This document shows, piece by piece, positions 30,369-43,023 of a DNA stretch of 64,000 nucleotides. Below the pieces are notes generated by a model that did not search any database, was not told where the DNA came from, and saw only the letters and a list, made by a program, of their open reading frames with translations. Position 1 is the first letter of the stretch. Each line of letters starts with the position of its first letter. The DNA is from Stomorhina lunata (Eukaryota; Arthropoda; Insecta; Diptera; Rhiniidae): the NCBI GenBank assembly GCA_933228675.1, contig OW121743.1, positions 116,320,542 to 116,384,541 on the forward strand, given 5' to 3'. A program made the translations under genes and the position numbers.

Positions 30369-33300
30369 CTGGAAAGATAGTTTAAGTTTTGAGTTTCAAA
30401 AATTTTTGTTATATGAAAAATTTGGAAAAAAAAAATTATTTCTGAGAACCTCATATTTTAACTTACTTTGTATATAACGAATCATTATTTAGCTCATATT
30501 TATGTTGATAGGCCCTTATTTTAACGGGACACAAATCGTGCTGGCGGCAACAACGATCCATATTCATTTCGGTACCCAAATCATTATAGGTCTCAGCAAT
30601 ATCACCGGTTCCACACCATTTAGTGCCTGAAAAAAGGAATTAGAAAATAATTAAAGAGAGATCAAACATAAGACAAGCTTAGGTCATGTAAGAAAAGTTC
30701 GATAGTCTGGTAGTTAGAAAATATCTCTATTACATAGAAATATATTTATGTTATAGAAATATCTCTTTTATATAGAAATATCTCTATTATATTGAAACAT
30801 CTCTCTTATGTAGAAATATTTTTATTATATGGAAATATCTATATTATATAGAAATATCTCTATTACATAGAAATATCTCTATTATATAGAAATATCTCTA
30901 TTATATTGAAACATCTCTTTTATATAGAAATATCTCTATTATATGAAAATATCTCTATTATGTTGAAATATCTCTATTATATAGAAATATCTCTTTTATA
31001 TAGAAATATTTGTATTATATAGAAATATCTCTATTATATAGAAATGTCTCTATTATATAGAAATATCTCAGTTATATAGAAATATCTCTATTATATAGAA
31101 ATATCTTTATTATATGGAAATATCTCTATTATATAGAAATGTCTCTTTTATATAGAAATATCTCTATTAAATAGAAATATCTCTATTATATCTAAATATA
31201 TCTATTATATAGAAATATCTCTATTATATAGAAATATCTCTATTATATAGAAATATCTCTTTTATATAGAAATATATCTATTATATAAAAATATCTCTAT
31301 TATATGGAAATATCTCTTTTATATAAAAATATCTCTATTATATAGAAATATCTCTATCATATAAAAATATCTCTATTATATCGAAATATCTCTATTATAT
31401 AGAAATATCTCTATTATATAGAAATATTTTTTTATATAAAAATATCTCTATTATATAGAAATATCTCTATTATATGAAAATATCTCTATTATATAGAATT
31501 ATCTCTATTATATAGAAATATCTCTATTATATGGAAATATCTCTATTATATAGAAATATCTCTATTATGTTGAAATATCTCTATTATATAGAAATATCTC
31601 CATTATATGGAAATACCTCTATTATATAGAAATATTTCTGTTATATAAAAATATCTCTATTATATAAAAATATCTCTTTTATATAGAAATATCTCTATTA
31701 TGTTGAAATATCTCTATTATATAGAAATATCTTTATTATATGGAAATACCTCTGTTATATAGAAATATCTCTATTATATAAAAATATCTCTATTATATAG
31801 AAATATATCTATTATATAGAAATATCTCTATTATATGAAAATATCTCTATTATATCGAAATATCTTTATTATATAGAAATATCTCTATTATATGGAAATA
31901 TCTCCATTATATCGAAATATCTCTATTATATAGAAATATCTCTATTATATTGAAATATCTTTATTATATAGAAATATTTCTATTTTATGGAAATATCTCT
32001 ATTATATAGAAATATCTCTATTATATAGAGATTCAACGTCCGATACGATTTACTTAGTTTTTTTTTTAACTTACCCGGTATAATACCGCTCAATATCGAA
32101 AGAGGACTCTTCGGAAAAATATTCGCCGCCAAACTTGAGGCTGTTGTCTGTGTGCTGGATGTTGTATCAGCTGAACCCGCAGATTTTCCAGTACCACGTG
32201 CGGCATAGGTCAATTTATCGACACGTTCACATTGATTCATTAATTTAAGCATTTCTTTGAATTTGATCTCCAAAGGACGATTGTATTTGGAGAGATTGTC
32301 AAGTAGCATTTTGCCCTCTTGGTCGTTGCTAAAAAAGAAAAAATTATATAAAAATATATAAGTCTTAAAAAATTTGTTTCTTAATACTAAAGTATATATT
32401 TAGGGTATTCACAGGGTCTCTTATCTAGTCGTATTGTCATAAGTCATAATTTAAACACAGCTTTAAAATTTTTGTATAGACTTTCCACCAAAAATAAGTA
32501 TTGAAATAATACAATTTTTTATTCTGAGTAATTCTAAAATTGTTCGTACCACTCCATAATGTGAGCTTAGATTTTGGTCGTATATACTTCTCTTGGTAGC
32601 GGAATGGTGTTAAAATTATATGGTATAGATTACACAGGCTCCCAAAATTTGAAAATTTGTATCCCAAAAATAGAGATTTATGATTTGAATCTTTTCGGTT
32701 TCGTTCAAACTCAAAAAAAAATGATTCTCTTTTTATCTTTGGACTTGATGAAGTATAAACCAGCCTCATATCTTATATCGTTTAGATTATATAGGCTTTT
32801 AAAGTTGGACGGCTCGGGTATTTTTGAAAAAAATTGGCTATGTTTACGACTTAATAACTTCTGAACGCTTTGTCAGATTTTAATAAATTTAACATCGTTG
32901 GAAAGGTAGATAAATTTTGTCCGATAATCTAAAAGAAAAATTAAAATCTTTTCCAACGACATCAAATTTATTAAAATCTGACATCGCGTTCAGAAGTTAT
33001 TGAGTCGTAAACCTTGTCAATTTTTCACAAAAGTACCCAAGATGTCCAACTTTGGGAGCCTATATAATCTAAACGGTATATGATATGATGTTGGCTTATA
33101 AACCATCAAATCCGGAAATAAAAAGGGAATATATTTTTTGGGTTTAAACGAAATCGAAGAGATTCAAATTACAAATCTCTTTTTTTGAAAAAAACATTTT
33201 CAGAATCATTCTTCTATATATTTGATTTATAAACATTTTTGGTTTGAAATTCAAAACTGAAAACTTTTACAATTATGAATAACAATTCCCGGTGCATTTT

Positions 33301-36300
33301 TTCACTTTTCCCTTCTTCCCTATTACAAATAAAATCGCACGTGGAAATTTTTTACTTTTTCCTCCTCCCTTATTATAAACAAACTTCAAAAAAGGGGAAA
33401 ACAAATTTCAATTGAAATACCCCTTTCACATTAAGATATTCTCGCTGTATATTTAAAATAGGGGCATCCAATTTCCGTAACAAATTAGCTTACCGAGAAT
33501 GTTTTTAATTGGTCTTAGTTAGTCTTTTTTAAATTACAACTTATGACAATACGCCTAGATAAGAGATCTTGTGAATACCCTTATTAGTTTATATATTTAA
33601 TTGTTATTTAATGAGACATGTTGCACATATTTAATTAAGTTAATACAAATTTCAAGTAGATTTTTTTCATATATAAAATAAAACAACCGCCAATCTGACG
33701 AACCTGCTTATAAACCTTGTTATTCCATATTTTTTCATTTTCGTGTTTTTTGAAAATTTAAATAAAATACTTCCGCTTAATTAACTATCGATCGTTAATG
33801 AACAATAGATCTCTATTTAACTCGATTTGGATTTATTTCAAATATTTTAAGATTTAACAAATTCCACATTCTTAAATCACGTTTCTAAAATGTTCACTAA
33901 AAAGGAGAATGTCATAAGTATAATGTAGAGGTGGTAGTATTCCTAGTTCTAACGTTTTAAAAAGAAAAAGTTTTCTACTCCATTTTTTTAAATATCTTTA
34001 TCAAAAATTTTTCTCTAGAAAATTTTTTTATCAAAAATTTTTCTATAATTTTTTTATCAAAAATTTTTCTATAATTTTTTTATCAAAAATTTTTCTATAA
34101 TTTTTTTATCAAAAATTTTTCTATAATTTTTTTATCAAAAAATTTTCTATAATTTTTTTATCAAAAATTTTTCTATAATTTTTTTATCAAAAATTTTTCT
34201 ATAATTTTTTTATCAAAAATTTTTCTATAATTTTTTTATCAAAAATTTTTCTATTATATTTATATCAAAAATTTTTCTATAGAAAATTTTTTTTATCAAA
34301 AATGTTTCTATAGAAAATTTTTTTTATCAAAAATGTTTCTATAGAAAAATTTTTTTTATCAAAAATATTTCTATAGAAAATTTTTATCAAAAATATTTCT
34401 TTAGAAAATTTTTTATCAAAAATTTTTCTATAGAAAAATTTTTCATCAAAAATTTTCTTATTGAAAATTTTTTTTATAAAAAATTTTTCTATAAAAAATT
34501 TTTTTATTACAAATTTTTCTATAGAAAATTTTTTTATCAAAAATTTTTATATAGAAAATTTTTTTTATCAAAAATTTTTCCATAATTTTTTTTATCAAAA
34601 ATTTTTATATAGAAAATTTTTTTATCAAAAATTTTTCTATAATTTTTTTATCAAAAATTTTTCTATAATTTTTTTATCAAAAATTTTTCTATAATTTTTT
34701 TATCAAAAATTTTTCTATTATATTTTTATCAAAAATTTTTCTATAGAAAATTTTTTTTATCAAAAATGTTTCTATAGAAAAATTTTTTTTATAAAAAATT
34801 TTTCTATAAAAAATTTTTTTATTACAAATTTTTCTATAGAAAATTTTTTTATCAAAAATTTTTATATAGAAAATTTTTTTTATCAAAAATTTTTCCATAA
34901 TTTTTTTTATCAAAAATTTTTCTATAATTTTTTTATCAAAAATTTTTCTATAATTTTTTTATCAAAAATTTTTCTATAATTTTTTTATCAAAAATTTGTC
35001 TATAATTTTTTTATCAAAAATTTTTCTAAAGAAAATTTGTTTATCAAAAAATTTTCTATAGAAACTTTTTTTATTACAAATTTTTCTTTAGAAGATTTTT
35101 TTATTAAAAATTTTTCTATAGAAAATTTTTTTATCAAAAATTTTTCTATAGAAAATTTTTTGTCAAAAATTTTGGATCGAAAATATTTTATATATTTTCT
35201 ATAGAAAATTTTTTTATCAAAAATTTTTTTTGTCAAAAATTTTTTTATCAAAAATTTTTCTGTAATTTTTTATCAAAAAATTTTCTGTAATTTTTTATCA
35301 AAAATTTTTCTATAGAAAATTTTTTTATCAAAAATATTTCTAAAGAAAAATTTTCTTTGGAAAATTTTTGATAGAAAATTTTTTTATCAAAAAATTTTCT
35401 ATAGAAACTTTTTATCACAAATTTTTCGATAGAAATTTTTTTTATCAAAAATTTTTCTATGGAAGATTTGAAATTTTTTTGATATAAAAATATTTTTATA
35501 GAAAACTTTTACAGAATAATATTTTTTTTTTTGAAATTTTTCCATAAAGAAAAATATTTTTATTAAAAATTTTTCTAGAAAATAATTTTTGGATCGAAAA
35601 TATGTGTATAAAAAATATAAAAATCTAAAATTATAGAATTTATTTCAGTTTTGAAACTTTTTTCTTTAGAAGATTTTTTGTCAAAAATTTTTCTATAGAA
35701 AATTTTTTTATTAAAAATTTTTCTATAGACAATTTTTGTTTCAAACATTTTTCTATAGAAATTTCTTTTATCAAAAATTTTTTTATCAAAAATTTTTCTA
35801 TAGAAAATTTTTTTATCAAAAATCTTTCTATAGAAAATGTTTTTATCAAAAATGTTTCTATAGAAAATGTTTTTATCAAAAATGTTCCATAGAAAATTTT
35901 TTTATCAAAAATGTTTCTATAGAAAATTTTTTTATCAAAAATTCTTCTATAATTTTTTTATCAAAAATTTTTCTATATATAATTTTATTTATCAAAAATT
36001 TTTCTATATAAAATTTTTTTTATCAAAAATTTTTCTTTAGAAAATTTTTATCAAAAATGTTTCTTTAGAAAATTTTTTTCAAAAATTTTTCTTTAGAAAA
36101 TTTTTATCAAAAATTTTTATCAAAAATTTTTCTTTAGAAAATTTTTTATCAAAATTTTTCTATAGAAAATTTTTTTATAGAAAATTTTTTTATAGAAAAT
36201 TTTTTTGTCAAAAATTTTTTTATCAAAAATTTTTCTATAATTTTTTTATCAAAAATTTTTCTAAAGAAAATTTGTTTATCAAAAAATTTTCTATAGAAAC

Positions 36301-39300
36301 TTTTTTTATTACAAATTTTTCTTTAGAAGATTTTTTTATTAAAAATTTTTCTATAGAAAATTTTTTTATCAAAAATTTTTCTATAGAAAATTTTTTGTCA
36401 AAAATTTTGGATCGAAAATATTTTATATATTTTCTATAGAAAATTTTTTTATCAAAAATTTTTTTTTGTCAAAAATTTTTTTATCAAAAATTTTTTTTGT
36501 AAAAAATTTTTTTATCAAAAATTTTTCTGTAATTTTTTATCAAAAAATTTTCTGTAATTTTTTATCAAAAATTTTTCTATAGAAAATTATCTTTGGAAAA
36601 TTTTTGATAGAAAATTTTTTTTATGAAAAAATTTTCTATAGAAACTTTTTATCACAAATTTTTCGATAGAAATTTTTTTTATCAAAAATTTTTCTATGGA
36701 AGATTTGAAATTTTTTTGATATAAAAATATTTTTATCGAAAACTTTTACAGAATAATATTTTTTTTGAAATTTTCCCATAAAGAAAAATATTTTTATTAA
36801 AAATTTTTCTATAAAATAATTTTTGGATCGAAAATATATATATAAAAAATATAAAAATCTAAAATTATAGAATTTATTTCAGTTTTGAAAAATATTCCCA
36901 ATATTTACAAAAATATCCCCAATGTTTACAAAAATAATAGTTTCGTGGCAACAATGTTGGAGATTATATTTCTTTGTTCTCTCGAACCATGTATTTTGTT
37001 GCTATAAATTAGATTTTGATTTGTTTCTTGTCTATTTTGTTTTTGTCTTTTCTTTAAAAAAGCGACACCAACCAACTCTGTTAACATCCAAATTTCAAAT
37101 GAATGATTTTAATACTCATTTTCACGAATTTTATTAATGATCGTGGTATTTACAAAAATTAAAAAATTCATCGGCTACTGGTGGTATGGGCTGCCTACTC
37201 CTGATTATGATCATCTTTACCTATAGAACATAGGGTCACAAAAAAAGGTTTTTCCATGCAAGTTTATCGATAATCATCTCTTGCCATGATACTCCGAACT
37301 TCCGCAACTTCTTTCATTTGGTTCCTCTAAGAGTTTTCCTAACTTAATGTATTGTCAGTAGCAAACATAGCGAGATCGACTACAACCCGAGACGCCATGT
37401 CATTGGTCATTCGAACATATTAGAATTGATTCACCTCAAATCAAGTGGACGTGGAGGCTAATGTAAAAAAGTGATTTAATTAGGGTAGTCGAAACACTTT
37501 TTTGTAAAAGAAGTTTTTTTTAATACACAGACATTTTAACCCCCTCAACATCCATGGGAACAGTAACAATTCAGAACATGAAATCTCAATATCTCATATG
37601 AAATCTTAAAATTCAAAATTTAATTATATTACAGCTCTGTTTGGATATCGTTAATAGAGCATAAAGACGACCCCGACAAAATATTTAAACTATTCATTAT
37701 TCATTCATTCATTATTATGTCAAATATTTTGTAAATTTTATTTAAAAAAATGTGAACACACCTCAATTAAATAAAATTATATATTATCATCCACAAATTT
37801 AATTTAAGGTTTTAAAAACGTTTAGATAATTTAAGTTTTGAGTAAATTAAAAATACAAGTTTGCCAAAAACGTCAATGAATCCAAATTCATTAATGAATT
37901 GTCAATGAATAGTAAACAAATTAATACATCAATGGGGGGATTTCATAATATTTTTGGCAAATATTGACAAAATTATAAAGCAAATTCTATTAATGCCAAG
38001 TTTTGGAGTTAAACTTAAGGAAATAATGGTTAATAAACTAAAGGAAATAATGGGAATTACAAAATAAAAGTTGGCCGGTCAATAGCGATAAAATACCCTC
38101 CATATTCATACCAACAAAAAAATCATTTAGAAATTTCAAATAGGAAGTGGGAAGTGCAATATATTAAGAAATAGGTTCAATAGCCTACAGTTTTATACTA
38201 GTTTTAGGGATATCAATATATAATTAACCACTTTTGGTAAAAGCTATTATTTAATAATTCATTAAACATTTGAAAGAAAAGTCAATACTTACTAAATTTC
38301 AATTAGTTCACAACCCAGTAATAGCTTCTGTGGCCCCAATTCGGTGACAGCAATTGTGGAATCATGATAATAAATCATTAACAAGGATTCGTTGGTTAAA
38401 CGTTGGCCACTGAAATCAAAATTGAATTAATTAACAAACATATCAAAAACATATGTAATAGATAACTTTCTTAATAACATTAAAAATTCGATAACTTTTG
38501 GAATATTAAAAATTTTTGAACGAAAATTTTTATATGCAAAAAAATTCTTAATGAAAATTTTTCCAAAGAAAACTATTTTTATTCAAAATTTTTTTATAGA
38601 AAAATTTTTCAACGAAAATTTCTACAGAAAAAATTTTTAAACGAAAATTTTTCAATAGAACAAATTCTTAACGAAAAATTTTCCGAATAAAAAATCTTTT
38701 AACGAAAATTTTTGTGTAGAAAAAATTATTTAACGAAAATTTTTCTATAGAAAACATTTTTTAACGAAAATTTTCTATAGAAAAAGTTTTTAACGAAAAT
38801 TTTTCTAAAGAAAAAATTTTTAACGAACATTTTTCTATAGAACAAATTTTTTAACGAAAATTTTTCTATAGAAAAAATTTTTTAACGAAAATTTTTCTAT
38901 AGAAAAAATTTTTTAACGAACATTTTTCTATAGAAAAAATTTTTTAACGAAAATTTTTCTAAAGAAAAAATTTTTTAACGAAAATTTTTTAACGAAAATT
39001 TTTCTATAGAAAAAATTTTTTAACGAAAATGTATCTATAGAAAAAATTTTTTAACGAAAATGTATCTATAGAAAAAATTTTTTAACGAAATTTTTTCTAT
39101 AGAAAAAAATTTTTAACGAAATTTTTTCTATAGAAAAAATTTTTTAACGAAATTTTTTCTATAGAAAAAATTTTTTAACGAAAATTTTTCTATAGAAAAA
39201 ATTGTTTAACGAAAATTTTTCTATAGAAAAAATTTTTTAACGAAAATTTTTCTATAGAAAAAATTTTTTAACGAAAATTTTTCTATAGAAAAAATTGTTT

Positions 39301-42300
39301 AACGAAAATTTTTCTATAGAAAAAATTGTTTAACGAAAATTTTTCTATAGAAAAAATTTTTTAACGAAAATTTTTCTATAGAAAAAAATTTTTAACGAAA
39401 ATTTTTCTATAGAAAAAATTTTTTGACGAAAATTTTTCTATAGAAAAAATTTTTTAACGAAAATTTTTCTATAGAAAAAATTTTTTAACGTAAACTTTTC
39501 TATAGAAAAAATTTTTTAACGAAAATTTTTCTATAGAACAAATTTTTTAACGAAAATTTTTCTATAGAAAAAATTTTTTAACGAAAATTTTTCTATAGAA
39601 AAAATTTTTTAACGAAAATTTTTTTATAGAAACAATTTTTTAACGAAAATTTTTCTATAGAAAAAATTTTTTAACGAAATTTTTCTATAGAAAAAATTTT
39701 TTAACGAAAATTTTTCTATAGAAAAAATTTTTTAACGAAAATTTTTCTATAGAAAAAATTGTTTAACGAAAATTTTTCTATAGAAAAAATTTTTTGACGA
39801 AAATTTTTCTATAGAAAAAATTGTTTAACGAAAATTTTTCTATAGAAAAAATTTTTTAACGTAAACTTTTCTATAGAAAAAATGTTTTCTATAGAAAACA
39901 TTTTTAACGAAAATTTTTCTATAGAAAAATTTTTAACGAAAATTTTTCTATAGAAAAAATTTTTTAACGAACATTTTTCTATAGAAAAAATTTTTTAATG
40001 AAAATTTTTCTATAGAAAAAATTTTTTAACGAAATTTTTTCTATAGAAAAAATTTTTTAACGAAATTTTTTCTATAGAAAAAATTTTTTAACGAAATTTT
40101 TTCTATAGAAAAAATTTTTTAACGAAATTTTTTCTATAGAAAAAATTTTTTTTAACGACATTTTTTCTATAGAAAAAATTTTTTAACGACATTTTTTCTA
40201 TAGAAAAAATTTTTTAACGAAATTTTTTCTATAGAAAAAATTTTTTAACGAAATTTTTTCTATAGAAAAAATTTTTTAACGAAAATTTTTCTATAGAAAA
40301 AATTTTTTAACGAAAGTTTTTCTATAGAAAAAATTTTTTAACGAAAATTTTTCTATAGAAAAAATTTTTTAACGAAAATTTTTCTATAGAAAAAATTTTT
40401 TAACGAAAATTTTTCTATAGAAAAAATTTTTTAACGAAAATTTTTCTATAGAAAAAATTTTTTAACGAAAATTTTTCTATAGAAAAAATTTTTTAACGAA
40501 AATTTTTCTATAGAAAAAATTTTTTAACGAAAATTTTTCTATAGAAAAAATTTTTTAACGAAAATTTTTCTATAGAAAAAATTTTTTAACGAAAATTTTT
40601 CTATAGAAAAAATTTTTTAACGAAAATTTTTCTATAGAAAAAATTTTTTAACGAAAATTTTTCTATAGAAAAAATTTTTTAACGAAAATTTTTCTATAGA
40701 AAAAATTTTTTAACGAAAATTTTTCTATAGAAAAAAATTTTTAACGAAAATTTTTCTATAGAAAAAATTTTTTGACGAAAATTTTTCTATAGAAAAAATT
40801 TTTTAACGAAAATTTTTCTATAGAAAAAATTTTTTAACGTAAACTTTTCTATAGAAAAAATTTTTTAACGAAAATTTTTCTATAGAAAAAATTTTTTAAC
40901 GAAAATTTTTCTATAGAAAAAATTTTTTAACGAAAATTTTTCTATAGAAAAAATTTTTTAACGAAAATTTTTCTATAGAAAAAATTTTTTAACGAAATTT
41001 TTCTATAGAAAAAATTTTTTAACGAAAATTTTTCTATAGAAAAAATTTTTTAACGAACATTTTTCTATAGAAAAAATTTTTTAACGAAAATTTTTCTATA
41101 GAAAACAATTTTTAACGAAAATTATTCTACAGAAAAAATTTTTTAACTAAATTTTTTAACGAAATTTTTTCTATAGAAAAATTTTAATAAAATTTAAATG
41201 TAAATCTAGAATTTTTCAAAAATTTTCTTTTAAATCTAGAACTTTTCAAAACTTTAAAACTAGAATTTTTAAAAAATTCCCTATAAATCGAGAGTTTTTG
41301 TAAAATTCCCTATAAAATGTTAATTTTTAAAAATTCCCTATGTAAAGTGAATTTAAAAAAAAAATCTCTATAAATTGTGGATTTTTGAAATGTACCCTAT
41401 AAAAAGTGAATTTTTGAAAAATTTCCCACAAATCGTGAATTTTTAAATAATTTTCTATAAAATTAAATTTTTGAAAAATTCCCTATAAAAAGTGAATTTT
41501 CAAAGAAATTACTTAAAAGAAGAGATTTTTTAGAAAATTCCTTATAAAAAGTGATTTTTGAAAAATTACCTATAAAAAGTTAATTTTTGAAAAATTCCCT
41601 ATAAAAAGTGAATTTTTAAAAAATTCCCTATAAAAAGTTAATTTTTGAAAAATTCCCTATAAAAAGTGAATTTTTAAAAAATTCCCTATAAAAAGTTAAT
41701 TTTTGAAAAATTCCCTATAAGAAGTGAATTTTTGAAAAACTCCCTATAAAAAGTGAATTTTTGGAAAATTTCCTATAAAAAGTGAATTTTTAATTAATTC
41801 CCTATACAAAGTGAATTTTTGAAAAATTCCCTATAAAAAGTTCATTTTTTAAAAATTCCCTATAAAAGTTAATTTTTAAAAATTCCTTTTAAATAGTGAA
41901 TTTTAGAAAAATTCCCTATAAATAGTGAATTTTTAAAAGTTCTTAAAAAACTTTTTTTAAATATAAAATTTTCGAAAAATTCTCTATATTTAAATAGAGA
42001 ATTAAAAAAAAATAAAGGGATTTTTTTCAAGAGCTTTTGAAAAATTCCTTATAAATCGAGAATTTTTGAAAAATTCTCTTTTGATCAAGAATTTTTTAAA
42101 ATTTTCCTAGAAAGTAAAGAAAGTTATCGGGTTCTTTCAAAATATATTATTACATATAACTTTGACTTACCTGTACGTTTTCATTTGTCTCGCACTTCGA
42201 TTCTCAATAATTTGCTGCGTGAACGAGGTAAATGTCGGAAAACTATGTAGACTCTGTGGAAAACTGAAGGTTATCGTGGGCTTAGCCCGAGCTGTGCTCA

Positions 42301-42379
42301 AAAATCCTAAAACTAAAACACCAAAAGCTGCTACAAAACACAATTTAATGTGGCGTTTATAAATCCCAGGGGCAGTCAT
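30206..42379 (-). CDS. Secreted group III phospholipase A2 (5 coding exons, 300 aa)
   Basis: Joined exons on the - strand: 42379-42171, 38409-38293, 32328-32075, 30626-30467, 30368-30206. All introns are GT-AG; total 903 nt with one terminal TAA. Residues 1-33 form a signal peptide or anchor (KLCFVAAFGVLVLGFLSTARA). Residues 34-178 are a pre-domain ending in a Ser/Thr-rich linker (about 154-178). The PLA2 domain starts near IIPGTKWCG (191-199): the calcium loop is W197-C-G199-T-G201, the active site is CCRQHDLC (219-226) with His223-Asp224, and CICDD (250-254) supplies the third Asp. The family hydrolyses the sn-2 ester of phospholipids with calcium. Bee venom PLA2 is the best-known relative, but here the context is an ordinary fly gene with no toxin evidence. 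FlyBase has several paralogues; I cannot say which is orthologous. Introns 1-3 are mostly minisatellite. Confidence 0.92.
30467..30626 (-). CDS. Phospholipase A2 exon 4 (catalytic core, residues 194-246)
   Basis: Acceptor TTTTTCAG, donor GTAAGT; 160 nt. It encodes TKWCGTGDIAE (calcium loop) and RCCRQHDLCP (active-site His-Asp). These are the two diagnostic motifs of the family and all their key residues are present. Confidence 0.95.
30709..32030. repeat. 19 bp minisatellite in phospholipase intron 3
   Basis: Unit TATAGAAATATCTCTATTA, repeated about 69 times over 1.3 kb with few substitutions and near constant spacing. It fills about 90 percent of the 1,448 bp intron. The core ATAGAAATATCTCTAT is close to its own reverse complement. 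Strand is arbitrary. The array starts 83 bases from exon 4 and ends 45 bases from exon 3. Confidence 0.96.
32075..32328 (-). CDS. Phospholipase A2 exon 3 (residues 109-194)
   Basis: Acceptor CTTTTTTAG, donor GTAAGT; 254 nt. It encodes a mixed helical stretch (EIKFKEMLKLMNQCERVDKL) and the Ser/Thr linker, then SILSGIIPG, the start of the PLA2 domain. I do not recognise a domain in the first part. Confidence 0.88.
32403..33580. mobile_element. 1.18 kb hairpin element with TTA target duplication
   Basis: The ends are inverted copies: GGGTATTCACAGGGTCTCTT on the left, and on the reverse strand of the right end GGGTATTCACAAGATCTCTT, continuing to CGTATTGTCATAAGT. The symmetry runs on through the body: AGATTATATAGGCT, AAAGTTGGAC and AATAACTTCTGAACGC all recur inverted, with the axis near 32930. 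TTA lies at both outer edges, as in PIF/Harbinger. No transposase. It sits in phospholipase intron 2, 75 bases from exon 3. Confidence 0.78.
33944..36890. mobile_element. Array-bearing dispersed element, copy 2, expanded to 2.9 kb
   Basis: Starts with the left flank TAGTTCTAACGTTTTAAA-AGAAAAAGTTTTCTACTCC also seen at 28617 and 59920. The body is units of about 26 bp (TTTTTCTATAATTTTTTT-ATCAAAA) and about 30 bp (TTTTTCTATAGAAAATTTTT-ATCAAAA). Two right-flank copies end at about 35655 and 36890. Segment 35010-35655 is duplicated at 36245-36890 (offset about 1,235). It fills much of phospholipase intron 2. Frames such as 34461-34694 are repeat artefacts. Confidence 0.85.
37139..37210 (+). mobile_element. 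Non-LTR 3' end fragment, inverted match to 17867
   Basis: ATCGTGGTATTTACAAAAAT and CTGGTGGTATGGGCTGCCTA match the reverse complement of 17867-17930. This short piece is the conserved 3' end of the element called at 17867. Confidence 0.5.
37211..38292. other. Phospholipase intron 2, non-repetitive part
   Basis: AT-rich DNA with no coding frame or shared repeat that I can identify. It includes the donor region after exon 2. Confidence 0.4.
38293..38409 (-). CDS. Phospholipase A2 exon 2 (residues 70-109)
   Basis: Acceptor GATTTCAG, donor GTAAGT; 117 nt. It encodes SGQRLTNESLLMIYYHDSTI and continues AVTELGPQKLLLGCELIEIY. The short hydrophobic strands suggest a compact pre-domain, not a known one. 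Confidence 0.85.
38465..41180. repeat. Array A: 31 bp minisatellite in phospholipase intron 1
   Basis: The unit is about 31 bp and contains TTTTTTAACGAAAATTTTTC then CTATAG. About 88 copies by length. The left edge (38465-38800) is degenerate, the middle near identical. Variant units (TTTTTTGACG, AACGTAAACTTTTC, AACGAAATTTTTTC) recur in blocks, showing higher-order duplications. The reverse complement of this unit forms the array at 47235. Confidence 0.96.
41181..42120. repeat. Array B: 29 bp minisatellite in phospholipase intron 1
   Basis: The unit is about 29 bp with CCCTATAAAAAGTGAATTTT and TGAAAAATT. About 32 copies; outer units are diverged. It adjoins array A without a gap and stops about 50 bases from exon 1. 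The reverse-complement unit forms the array at 45760. Confidence 0.92.
42171..42379 (-). CDS. Phospholipase A2 exon 1 (residues 1-69, signal peptide)
   Basis: Donor ACAG|GTAAGT; 209 nt. It encodes MTAPGIYKRHIKLCF and the hydrophobic run VAAFGVLVLGFL, then a likely cleavage site near ARA-KP. The start is the first ATG on the - strand in the frame; no upstream in-frame ATG with signal-like sequence was seen. Confidence 0.88.
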
Positions 42380-43023
42380 GATTTTGGAACCGATTATGGC
42401 AGGACCCGTTCAATTCAAAATTATTTTAATTTCACTTTTTTCGAAATCGAAAAAAATTCACACCAAAATCTTATACATTTCAAGGGCAACAAAATAAATT
42501 CCAATTGTTTTAGTTGCAACTTCTAAACGAAGACTGGAAAGAAATAAAAGGAAATTTATTTATTTGGTTTTTCTTTTTTAATGTTTTCCCATTTTCCGCG
42601 TTGTTTATAATTTTGTTGTTGTTGCTGTTGTATATGTTTAACAATTCCGTTTTTATTGTTATTTCATATGTCCTTTTTCTTGTCGAATCCATAAATAATT
42701 AATCGGAACAGGCGTTTTCAATCCCATCAAAAAGGATTTTTCCAACAATTGTTTGTCTATCGCAGCTGTCAATGTTCTCGTTTAGTCGGTTATTCAATTT
42801 ATTCAGGTGTCAGAAGTCATTAATTGAAAACTTTTTTGTTTGGGTGGAAGCAAATGGTTTAAGTTTCATTTCGAAAGAAAAGTTAAATGATTTCTATAAA
42901 TATTTAATTATTTTATAAACCGACTGACCAGGGAGTTCAAGGGTTAACAATAAAAGATACGTGGAAATCATGAGACATGAGAAATTTTTTGATAATGATA
43001 TAGGTCATCACAACTTCAATTTT
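42380..43023 (-). promoter_or_regulatory. Presumed promoter and 5' UTR of the phospholipase gene
   Basis: The only non-repetitive stretch between exon 1 and the next array upstream. No clear TATA or initiator is identified. It is bounded on both sides by minisatellite, so regulatory sites must lie here or beyond several kilobases of repeats. Confidence 0.4.

Noticed and set aside
32437..32864. Open frames of 96 and 110 codons in phospholipase intron 2
   Set aside because: They are overlapping frames on opposite strands within one arm of the hairpin element, without domain similarity.
34277..36011. Open frames rich in FLIKKF/FYRKFF on both strands
   Set aside because: Artefacts of the 26-30 bp minisatellite; both strands are open because the unit lacks stops in some frames.
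42514..42702. Open frames on both strands upstream of phospholipase exon 1
   Set aside because: Low-complexity AT-rich sequence without domain, probably 5' UTR or promoter.
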